Part shown: positions 12,701 to 24,700 of the stretch, piece by piece
Numbering within the stretch: position 1 is the first letter of the stretch
Layout: each line of letters opens with the position of its first letter
DNA from: Cephalothrix spiralis
Taxonomy: Eukaryota > Nemertea > Palaeonemertea > Archinemertea > Cephalotrichidae
Reading direction: 5' to 3'
Length of the DNA stretch: 26,292 nt
Assembly: GCA_032353305.1 (NCBI GenBank)
Contig: JAUCNG010416687.1
Span: 1-26,292, forward strand
Notes under the pieces: model-generated
What the model was told of the DNA's origin: nothing
Databases searched by the model: none
The model's input: only the letters and a program-made list of their open reading frames with translations
Translations under genes and position numbers: made by a program

Positions 12701-15700
12701 TGAACGATGCACGTTAGCCGAAATTTAGTCTTTATACGAAAAGGGAAAGGAATCAACGGAGGCCAGCGCGAGGTTGAAAAAAAATTATCGATTGATCTAA
12801 GTTAACGTTAGATTTTTAAATAGTAAAATCTTTGTTGAATGGTCAAAGTCAAAGGGGCCGCTTTACGACTCTTCGTGGGGTCCTTGGGCGAGGTGCTGCC
12901 GACTGATATCTGGCACTCCAAATCTATCATAATTTGTACAGAGCTTGCACTCAAAGTATATAAACCAAGCAAATGTAGAAAATAGAAAGATATCCCGTTC
13001 TTACAGCTTTCTGCTGCTTGATCATAGTTCATGTATTCTAAGGGCAAACGCAAATAACATAAATTTACCACACATCTTTCAATACAGTACGAGCTTTCTA
13101 TCGAATTTACATATTAATCTCGCGTATCAGTACGTGCATGTTCAGTTCAAAAATCGGATTTCATTAATGTAGCGCGGCTGATTCATCACCGTCCATCGAT
13201 ATCCCCGTGCGATAACTTAAAATGCATCGCAATAAAGTTAATTAAATCTTGGAAAATGAGAGTACATGTAAATGATTACAATATCATTAGAAAGTAGAAT
13301 GATGGTGAATGTGTGGTAAATATATAATTAAACATCTTGTCATCCGGTAAATTCTATGGACTCGTTCATGTACTTGTTTTTGCGCGGAGTGAATCGACCT
13401 TACCGCTGCGCGATTTGGTCGATTCAATCCTACACGCAAATCACGTATCAGATCTTTTCCAAAAATACCGGATTCCAAGATGCCCATTATATTATAATAC
13501 GATACATGTATCCCGAATTCTCTTGCCCAGCTAGATATTAAGTACAGCTACGACCTGAGAGGCAGGACATTAAAAGTAGTTGAAGATAATAAAGCCAGCA
13601 CCCCAGAGAAAATTATCCTGATATCAAAGTCAACACCGAGTGCAATCTTGTCTACATTATAAAATTATTTAAAGTTTATTTAAGTTTTCTTTATGACGAA
13701 AAGAACAATTTAGAATTATATCTGCATAAGAATACATAATGCTCTTGGTGAGTGCCGAAAGCGCGAGCCAAAACATTTAAAAAAAAGTTTAAAATTTTTG
13801 AAAAATATATTCAGCAAAACTAAATCTTTGTTATTAAAGTTTCGTGGTGGCGCCAAAGGCGCGAGCTAAAATTTAAATGTGTCGACCCCGTTGATGAGGG
13901 ACATAAAGTTGTGTATGCTGTATATACACTAAAGCTGATGGTGCGAGCAAGTGATCATGTAACACAAAGATAAAGTAGCCTATAACGGTCCAGATTCGCA
14001 AGCCCAACATTTTTGGAATTCAAACTTATATACCCTACACCGCCCTAAGCCAATCTACACACCAATATAGAATTATTTTTCGCTGGACAACCCTTTAGAT
14101 TGATAAGACCCAGGAGGCTGTGAGTTAACACGTTTACTAAGGGTGAAGGTGCGAGCCAGAGCTCTGGTGCGAGCCAAATTAATCGAGAATCAAAAAGACA
14201 AGAAACCTTAATATCTCCATGTAAAATTCAACCAAATATATCTTATATTATACATGTAGTAAATAGTATATACATGTACATGTACATGGAAACAGGAAAG
14301 GGTCATCAATATAGTACGTACACACTGAGGGAATTACAGAACGTTCGCAATTTCAGGATATTGTTTTAGTATTAATTTTAAAATAATCTAAACATTTTAA
14401 GCTTCGCTATATAAATGATGTCTGTCATGTATTTACCTCCATTTTGGCCTAAAATCCCGAATTTCGTGTATACGTACTAAATTGATGACTCCGAAGGGAA
14501 ATGATCATTCCGATCCCCTTCGCTGTTTGAATACTTTATTGCATTTGCATTCCCCCACGCCCACGTAGGTGAATGCAATAAAGTGGTATTCAGATAACGG
14601 AGGGAACGGGGAATGGGAAATGATCCTATACAACACTCACCAGACCCTACTAGCAGTATCAGTAAAACAAAAAATTGAGATAAATGTATCAAGCGAGCGC
14701 CAATTAAAAATATTACATTTGTTTACATAGCACAGCATAGCACGGATTAACAATACCAGCCTCATGAAGACTTAAGCTATCAAAATTGTATGATATTTTT
14801 ACCTGAATCTTATGAGATTTAAAATTAAAATTGGAAAAGTCAAATTAATATAATTTCGCCGTTTAAAATCCAAAAGTCCGATGTGAAAACAAATGCTTTT
14901 CAATCGCAACCTATTCTAAAAAAACAAGGGCAAAGCAACCAACCCCCCGGACCAACCCACGTTACCCCCAACCATTAAACGATTAAAAAGATTCAGAAAA
15001 TTAAAGGGCTTCTAGTGGCGTAACGGACTTAGTGGAGGCCCTTAGGAAAATCGATGGGGCCACTTGTATGAAAGTCAAAAGTACATAATTATCGACAGAC
15101 CAAGGCGAATGATACTCTAGTAAACGAGAGGTAGTATTTTTACATTTGTACTAATACTATAGTCGGTGTCGGTGCCAATACCGACCGGTTTACTTCAGCA
15201 AACTAGGCGAATGATAGCCTCGATCTATAATTTATATACGAGAGGTATTTAAAAAACTACAGTTTTTATTTAACGATTTTTTCCGCGCCTTCTATTACAA
15301 ACAAGATAAATTAACTTTTTAAACGATGCGAGCGTAGCGAGGCGACAAAATTTTGAATTTTCAACGGTTAGAAACGCCAATTTAGAGCCCTTCGAGACTG
15401 AGCTGAGCGAAGGTGGGCTTATTAAGAAAAGATGCACAGTGGACAGTGCACATTTTTCATCTTGTAAGGAACTAAAAAAAACATTAGATACGAGCAAGGG
15501 TCAAGTAAATGAGTAAAAACTACCATCACAGCTTAGGGCTTAGAAACGTTGCTATTAAGACTGCAAATAATACATTTCAATTTGTTTTTTTTGTCGATTT
15601 TCGTTGGGGGCCCCTGAGCTCGGGGGCTCTTAGGAATCGCTCTAAAGCTACTCCCGTTACGCCACTGAGACTTTCTAAAATCAGTATTAAACAAAACGAC

Positions 15701-18700
15701 AATTTTGTATTCCAGTTATACGTAAAAATAAACCCGATCGCGGTGCCGAATTACCAACAAAGTTTGGGGCTTCTTTAGCAGACTATTTATACCCTTTTCG
15801 AGATAAATTGTTAATATTGTTATGACCTCAAGGGTACACCGGAAATTGCTGTATGATTTACTTCAGAAATCATGGGAGACAAACATATTATCCAATTTAC
15901 AACACAAAGCTGATTGGTATGAGTGTCCGGCCGTTGTGGCCTCTACGAACGACACAAGCTATTTATTCGAGGTAAATAGCAATAAGGCATCACGATTCCT
16001 AAAACTTACTGGTTCTTTAACTTAACCTCTATTTATATTTTTTCTTAGACTGTAGCTGACATATCGTGCCAACGCCGACTTATCTGTCTATTTGCAATGT
16101 GATAAGCAGTCTATTAACAGGGTGCTCATCCCTATCTCTAGGCATTTTTTTATTACGGACACCGCCGGTTAAAATTTCCGAAAAATGAAAATAATAAAAA
16201 AAAAATTACCGCCGACGGAATTTCCAGCCGAACACGGTCGTAAAATGGAAATAATAATTATTCTTTTTTTACCACCGGCGTCGGACATTTTCAGAAACCA
16301 ATATAATAAATATAAATTTTTTTTACCGCCGACGGAATTTCCAGACGTCGAATGAGAAGAAAAAAACGTCGGAAAAATGGAAATAATATTTTTTTTTACC
16401 GCCGGCGGCGGGAATTTTTTAAATGTTTGTCCGTAAACCAAGTAATAAAACAAAGGCCTTATACGATTTTGAATATGAATTTTGGATTAATTTGAAAGGC
16501 CATTTCAGTTTTAGAATTGGGATTCATAATGCTATAAAAGCCCTCCCTGTGGCTCCATGTATATTTTAGGTTTGACCTCTCTCTGACTATCTTCAGGATA
16601 ATGCCAGCCATATCGCACGATTATTCAATTAACCATGTTGTTGATATATAAAAACGTTCAGCATTTAAACGCCATTTCACTTGCTTGCAATGTGACTTAT
16701 AATGTAAAAGCCCAATTTCATGGACTATTTCAGGTTTAATCCTTTACCGGCCATATCACACGGTTTTCAGTGTTTTGTTTAGGGGCTATTCCCAGACGGT
16801 CGGTCTGTCAAATGATGTACGAGGATTTTAGTCAGGGTGCATCTACGCATTTGTGCACACTGCACACCCCTAGACCCTTTAAGTACTACCGGGAATTTTT
16901 TTCTAGAGTAACGCTGATCTGTCATTTGCCTTAAATCAAGGTATCATAGGCAAGGTCTATCATATCCGTCTGAGGTTAGTTCGATAACAGATTGATAACA
17001 ACATCTGTTACGCTCGTGAGAGAATGGGTTAGGGCAGGTCGGGGTCGATAAGTTCTTATCATAAGGAAGAATCATTAAGCCGTCAATCAGCTATCGAACT
17101 AACATCAGATGTATCCCAAAGCTAAAGATGTTAGACCTTTCCTTTGAGACCTTGCTTAAATATAATTACAGAAGAGAATGCTTCAAGCAAAAAGTACCTT
17201 AATGGTTGGACGTCCCTCCTCAGTATCAGCAGCGATACCGTCAAATACTTTTGCAACTAATTCTTTGGTATCTCCCTCTAAAAGGAACACAGAACACCTA
17301 AAATATACAATGAAAAAATTAATCAACCAATGAAATCAAACCGTCAAAATCAAGTAGGTTCGCGACTTGCCTAACTGCCGAAATCTTCGGAAGATCATTA
17401 AAGCTTTTGACACATTTTGGATGGCTCGAAGTGTACGATAGTCGACAAATACAATATTGCAATGTGTCTGTCAATCGATGATATCTCGAAGTTGAATTTA
17501 CCAATGTGACTATGTGTATGTCATGGTGATATGAGTTCAACCGAATAAAAAATGTTTCCGCCGCGTTCATACTTCATAGGTAATAAGGAAAGATAAATAT
17601 GACTTGAAAGATGCATTTGTTGGAGTACCGGTAACCGATTTCTGCGGTTAATGAATTTCAAAATTAGTTAACGAATTCCGCAGACGATAAATCAAAGATA
17701 AATGTATTTTTCCCATGTATTTTTTTAGACCAACATGAGAGTAGAATCGGCAATAAAATGAGTCTCTGACACAAAGTAATGCTTTACAAAGAGGTAAATT
17801 ACAGATTTTTTTTTATCAAAGCATTCTTTTTATTCTGAGAAAATTATCGGAAAAGAACTTTTGAGGTCGAATTTTAAACATTTTCTTTTAAATAAAATTT
17901 GTTCGCTACCGACGAGATTTATTTAAAGTCTGATCGTAAATTAATCACTATCATGTTAGTCTATTCCGTTTTATACTAATAAGATCACGCAATCCATTTC
18001 TTAGTGCATGAAACTTTTAAAAGTAATAGGGGGAAAAGCTATAAACTATAAAATTTGAATCCGGAGGTCCCGGGTTCGAGACCCGGCTCGACACAACTTT
18101 CCATCGGGAAGAACCTTTGGCAATTTCTACAGCGTACTGCCTCCTGGGTAACTCGGTGGGGTTAAATACATGAATTCTTTCGGGGTAAACCCGACTGCTA
18201 ATCGGTATATAGAAAATAGATTAGAGTGTGAGATATAGGTCTACAGGCCTAAGGGTAAATCGGACCGTCTGTGTCTATTTGAAGCAGTCATATGACGCCC
18301 TCACAATAAGTAAGTAAGTCAGGTCCACGCAATATTCACGAGAACATCGACTCAATCTGAGTCTACTACAAATACATACAAATTCGGCGAGCGGAAGATA
18401 TCGCAGCTGTGAAATGCGTAGACCTACATTGAAGTCTGAGTAAGAAGAAAATGGACTACCTTTATGATGATGAATCAATCGAGACAGTAAAAAGCCTAAG
18501 GGTAATTGACAAGAATCGTTCCGGTTAGACAGGGCTTCAATTTGGGGTTTTGAGTATCAGCGGTAAATGATTCAATACAAATCACTGTCAACATCATTTA
18601 CAGCAGATATTTAAAAAACGTCGCCATGGTCTGGTCTAGAACCGGTTCACTTCTACATCTAACGGTAATTCAATATTGTCAACTGGGATACAGATATTGG

Positions 18701-21700
18701 CTATTACATACACTCAACTCAAAAGCAAAAGGCCAAAGGGTGATATCATACCCCCAAGTGATTACGGCTTAGTTCCCGGATGAGGATCGACGAACCGATT
18801 TCATAAGTCGTCTAGATAAATTTCAAAGTCTGTCTGAGTTGGTCGGAAGTTATATAATGTAGATGGGCTGCAATTAGCATAGGATAAATGCCGGAGTATT
18901 AAAAGATCTTAAAATACATGGGCATCATGGAAGGTGGTAGAAAGTCAGTCTTTGAATCCGGAGATCTGGGGTTCGAGACCCGAGCTTGACATTCCTTTCT
19001 ATCAGGAGGAACCTTGGGCAAGTTCTTTAGCGTACACACAAGTGGATCCGTCAGGATAAATACGAGGAGTGAGACGCTGTCCCTCCCGTAATTTTCGGGA
19101 AAACGATCCCCGGAATTCAGCGGGATTTAAAAAAAACGTGGCCGACATTATCACGAAAACATATCCCGAGAACAAATCTATTAAAAGCGTAGCACATTGA
19201 TTCGCATATTTCTTGAAGAATATAGCCATGATACAGCGAATTCGCGCCCGGAGACCGCGAACAGTTAGAGTTTATTATAGGAGTAGGAGTCAAAGATCAT
19301 TTGACCCAGCTAGCTGTGTACCTCATGAAGGTTCTACAAAGTACAGGAACACCGAATTTTTTTAATTAACCAAAAAAAGGATCTCAGCGAAGGTTAAATT
19401 GATCCTAGTAAATGCAGTCCATGTAATTTTTTGACCAGCTTCATTTAAGCGTGTAATTGAACGGAACACAATAATCGCACCATCAAGCTTAAATGTCGAT
19501 AACAGACTTAACGTTTGCAGGATACATACCATACATGGCCGTACTGTAAATATGTAAGTATAAAAAACGGGCACGCGACGTTGTTTTAGAGAAACGGCAG
19601 ATTTTTGACATCGATGTCATTTATTTAACTGACGATAATTTTGTAAGTTAAAGTACAGCACAGCACATACCTTTCTGCATTTGTTAGGTTTCTAGCTTCT
19701 TGCATGATTTCACGCAATAAGACGGTCAAATCGTCTGAAAAATAAAAGTAATGTGAAAGATCTCGATATACAATTGCGGGTCTTTCCTATTTCGTCAAAT
19801 GGACACTTCAGCGAATCACATTTCATCGAAGTGAAATGTCGAATGGATATTTCGGCGAAACCTTTTTCGACAAATGGACATTTTTTCGAAACCCATTTGG
19901 TCAAATGGACATTTCGTCGAATCCTATTCGGTCGAAAGTTAAAAAATTATAACTTATTTTAGATTAATCAAAATTTAAATTGTCTAAATTTCGACAAAAT
20001 GCATTTCGACAAAATGAATTTTGACGAAATAGCATTCGACGAAATGTCCTTTCCAACGATGTGCATTACTTTTAACCTAATTTTTGGCTATGGAGGGGGT
20101 GCAACTTATACATGATGGCGGATTATACACGCAACATTAGGGGCATTAACCTTAAATGTACTTATGGCACAACATTGCCAATTCATTCATTCATTCATAT
20201 GTGCTTTATTTACATGTCTTTTATGTATGTTAAAGTGATCATATCAAATCCTTTTTTATCATGCATGCAATCATGGAGAAAATATATAGATAAATAATTT
20301 TTTGAATGTTGTAAGTTCAGCATTCAATCAGTGATCGATAAATTATAACAATATAATAACGTGCCTTTGAATATGTTTAAATTCAAAAGTTCTTTCTTTT
20401 TTTATGGACATTGTGAATTATTACTTGCCTTCTAAATATGTTTAATTTCTATAGTTCTTTCTTCATTTTAATGACATTGCGACTATATGAAACAGTCGAA
20501 ACACGTATACCAAACACAGATTATTGTGTTTTAAATCTCTTTACTTCATTTGAATATAATCCACAACTTTAAGCACGAAAAAATAAAAAATAAGTTATGT
20601 TTTCGAGTTTATGAGTCTCCAGATCTTCAAAAACACTAGTTTTTCTATCTTTTCGGTCTTAAAATTGTGGATTGTATTCAACCAAGTGCCTATAGTAAGT
20701 CTTACTATAGACACTTGATTCAACACATTAATTATAGTATTTGGTACTCGAAATCATCTTACCTAACTGCCGGAATAGGTTTTTCGCAACTTTAAGAAGA
20801 GCCTTAAAAAGAAAATGAGTATTGATAATAATCATAATTTTAAAAAGAGACATTTTAAAGGGGGATCGTAAATAAAAATATTTAAACAATAGATTTTGAA
20901 GTAACTGTTCAATATAACTATCAACTATACTGCCAAGAAATTCAGTACAACTAATGTATTACACAGATTTCGAGGCCCGTGGGTACGAGGGCCGGTCTTT
21001 AAACGGTCGATGCAATAAATACGGTCATGATCAACTCTCGGTCTGATGACGGTCGGTATTCAGCCAGACTTGGTCAGCTGTTAAATAGGTCCAACAGAAG
21101 TGACTAAAAACTAGTGTTTGGGGGCTATACTAAGGCAAATAGCTCGTTTGGTTAACTGGAAACTAGATGTCTTTCTAATAAATAGTATAAGACTGATTAC
21201 TGACTTTTTGTCAATTTTAATTTTAAAATAGAGATGAACAGCTATGCTAGTTCCCATCGTGGTCATTCGCTACGTTTGCCTTCCTTTATTCTGCTACCCT
21301 ACGGACAATAACATGTAGTAAGATATTAGAGTGAACAGGCCTCAGCCCCCCCCCCCAAAATAAAAAATGCCACATTTTTAATTCACCCAAATCCGTTGAG
21401 AAATCAATCAGGGAGGGGGGGGTTAGGGGCCTTCTGAGAGCTCTAAATTCAAAAAAAATCCGCCTCAGGCGGCCGGGGGCAAGCCCCCGGACCACCTTAA
21501 ATCCTCTACAGTATTCTATAAATTATAGAATTAGCCCCCCAATCGAGAATTGCTTCCGCGGGCCCTGATTATTTTTAGGAGATTTAGGAGGAATGGTCAT
21601 ATTTTAGGATATCCTAAAATTTTAGGAGAGCGAATCATGTATATCCGATCGAGATTATTTCAATTTTAAAATAATTACACACAACGTGATTCGAACACGC

Positions 21701-24700
21701 GACCTTCAGATATTTAATCTAACGCTCTACAGGGCGCTCTACCTACGAGGCCAGTTATTTTATATAAAATATAAAGGAATCGATATCTATCCACCTAAAA
21801 ATAGATCGATCGTAATTTACGATTGTCAGTAATTGAAGTCATTATCGCGGCGACAAATTAGAATGATTTAGAATCAGCAGCGATTTCACTGCGTTTATTG
21901 AAACATCTGTATCTGAAAAGTCTGTTAGCTTTATAAGCACATTAAGCGACGAACGCTGCCAAAATTGATTATTCCAATCAAATGGGTTCAGTCTTCGGCA
22001 ATCCCTGTTTGAATAACGAATTTCCCTCATTGAATTTATTTTAAACAAATTTGAGAATCATTGAATTATGTCAAGACTAACCTCGGTCTGGTTTTTTAGT
22101 CTCTTCTCCTTCTGGAAGGCTAGTGTGCTCGTTAAGACTGTAGCTGTGTAGTGGAAGCATTGCGATATTGATTCAATATCTTCAGACGTGAAGCTGGAAA
22201 AGAGTATATCAAAATCTGTATCATTGCGATATTTTATCTTATCTTTTATTAGGGAGAGCGTCAAATGACTGGCTCAAATAGATATCACAGACGGTCCGCT
22301 TTATGAGCATTTACCCTTAGGACTGTAGACCTATCGCGCACTCTAATCTATTTTCTATATACCAAATAGATACTTATTACCCCGAAGGGAGGGACAGCGT
22401 CCCACTCCACGTATTTAACCTGACTGAGCCACTCGCGTTAAGGAACTTGCCCAATTAACTTCACGATAGAAAGTAGTGTCCAGCCCGCGTTTCGATCCCG
22501 GATCCCCCGGTATACGAATCGTAATCTATTTTCTATACATGTATACCTATTAGAGTCGGGTTTACCCCGAAGGGAGGGACAGCGTCCTACTTCACGTATT
22601 TAACCTGACTGAGCCACCCAGGAGGCTTTGTGCGTTAAGGAACTTGCCCAATGAACTTCACGATAGAAATGAGTGTCCAGCCCGGGTTTCGATCTCGGAT
22701 CCCCCGGTATACGAATCGAGCGCTCTACCACTTCGCCACCAAGACGCACACGTGTCTTCTCTGTATCATCATTAAATTCTTATCTATGTGGGGGGTCAAT
22801 GCCATCTAATCGGAGACGGATATTTGTCAAAATTTATCTACTATCGGAAATGGAAACCGGAAATCTGCAATTTTATGGGGTTTATCGCAGATATAGCTAA
22901 CGTCTTTCATAGAAGGGACAAATAAAGGGCTCCAAGAATTAAAAAAATTGTCGCATAAGATGATCCGGAAGTGGAACCCAAACTGCGGAACTAGCCGAAA
23001 AGACCGAAGTTCCAAAGACGAATATAAAATGACCGAAATTGCATATCACCAAACGGATGAAAGACCGAATCCCAAAACACCGAAAGGACATTGAAGAATC
23101 GTCTTATTTATCTATAAAAAACACATAAACATATATTTGCTCTTTTGTATTTTCGATCCTTTGTCCACATCATGAAAAACATGTCGTTCTTAAAATGTCG
23201 GATTCGGTCTCTCGTCCCTCGGGTCTAGCTTCTGGTATTTCGATCTTTTGAATTCAGCCCTAGTTTGATAAACAAAGCGTCCTTTTTTACTCAGCTGAAC
23301 ATCGATCTATGGACCCAATGTCCACTATACTGCTTATAAACGGTTAACAGTGATTAATTATTGAAGCAAAAACGATTTTATTGCAATCTTGATACGTTTC
23401 CGCTACTACATACGAAAAATGTACTAAATCGCGAAGAGTTCGTGTCACATGACTTTCAAAATTTATATAATAATTTTAAGACACGAAGACCCAGTGTCTA
23501 CTTTACTGGAAAATTGGTTTTGGTTTATAGTGATGAAATATTGAAGTGAAAACGAATTTGTTGCAAACTTGATTAATTGCCGCTACTCTATGCGAAAGAT
23601 GTACAAAATCACGCGACGAGTTCCTGTCACATGACCTTTTGAGTAAAAACCCATTCTCAGGACTTTAATGTCCAGTATAGTAAACAACACAAAAATGTCC
23701 GTAGAGACATATAACTCCGGATTTTTCTTAGAGGGCCCAAAACTACATCCTACCTAAAATTTCATTAAATTTCGTTAATTTTTTGGTCTATAGGTTGCTA
23801 CGTAAATATAAAGTTGATAGTTTAATCGTGGTGCGGTTAATCGTTGGGGCACCCTAAGCAAGTTTTTTTCAGCTAGTGACGTCACTCATTCATAAAAAGT
23901 TGAAATTTATTTTGTCCTTCATAGCCATAGGCCTTCTAAGCAGTTAAATTAGATATTTTTTCGTTTTTTCGGCAAATTACTACGCGGCCAAGATCGACCT
24001 GGACTCGTGCCGTGCGACTTGATGGCAAGGTGGTAGAGAGTCAGTCTTTGAATCCGGAGGTCCCGGGTTCGAGACCCAAGCTCGACACTCCTTTCTATCG
24101 GGAGGAACCTTGGGCAAGTTCTTTAGCTTACACTGCCTCCTGGGTGGATCCGTCAGGTTAAATACGTGGAGTGAGACGCTGTCCCTCTCTTCGGGGTAAA
24201 AACCACTGCTAATCGGTATATAGAAAATAGATTTTAGTTCGGGATAGATCAACAGGCCTAAGGGTAAACGCTCATAAAGCGGACCGTCTGTGTCTTATTT
24301 GAGCCAGTCCTCTGACGCCCTCCCATAAGTTGAAGTTGACTGCTATAGAATTAATCGCAATAGAAATAGAATATGTATCATTATCAATGCACTAACCCTG
24401 TTTTATGATAGATCCAAAAAGTATCCATTACACAAAGATTAATATGACATGTACATTTTGTTTCAATACGGAAGTATTGAGTACTTAATGACAAACAATT
24501 CAGAATAATAAAGATTGAAATATCGTCCGCTAATGCAAAATGTTAAAGCCGTATATATGAAAACTAAGCCAAATCCTTTAATGACGTCATATAAATGATA
24601 TAATCTGAATATCGTTGTTTCATAGATCTTAAGTTTAAGGACCATGTCAACCCTTTAATTCAAATACTTGGAATAATGCAATTAAGAATAGCACGTTGAT

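Noticed and set aside
15822-16025. 67-codon plus-strand frame
   Set aside because: No family motif, no splice context and no codon-use signal; treated as chance.
16169-16453. 94-codon minus-strand frame
   Set aside because: Produced by the repetitive modules of the 16153-16436 element, giving repeated SAGNSVGG-like peptides.
21286-21570. hAT-like element with CAGG ends around the CCGGGGGCAAGCCCCCGG hairpin
   Set aside because: End similarity is only about five bases and the 8-base flanks do not match; recorded only as repeat debris.
24000-24252. 90-codon minus-strand frame over SINE copy D
   Set aside because: Antisense reading of the SINE; similar short frames occur over the other copies.
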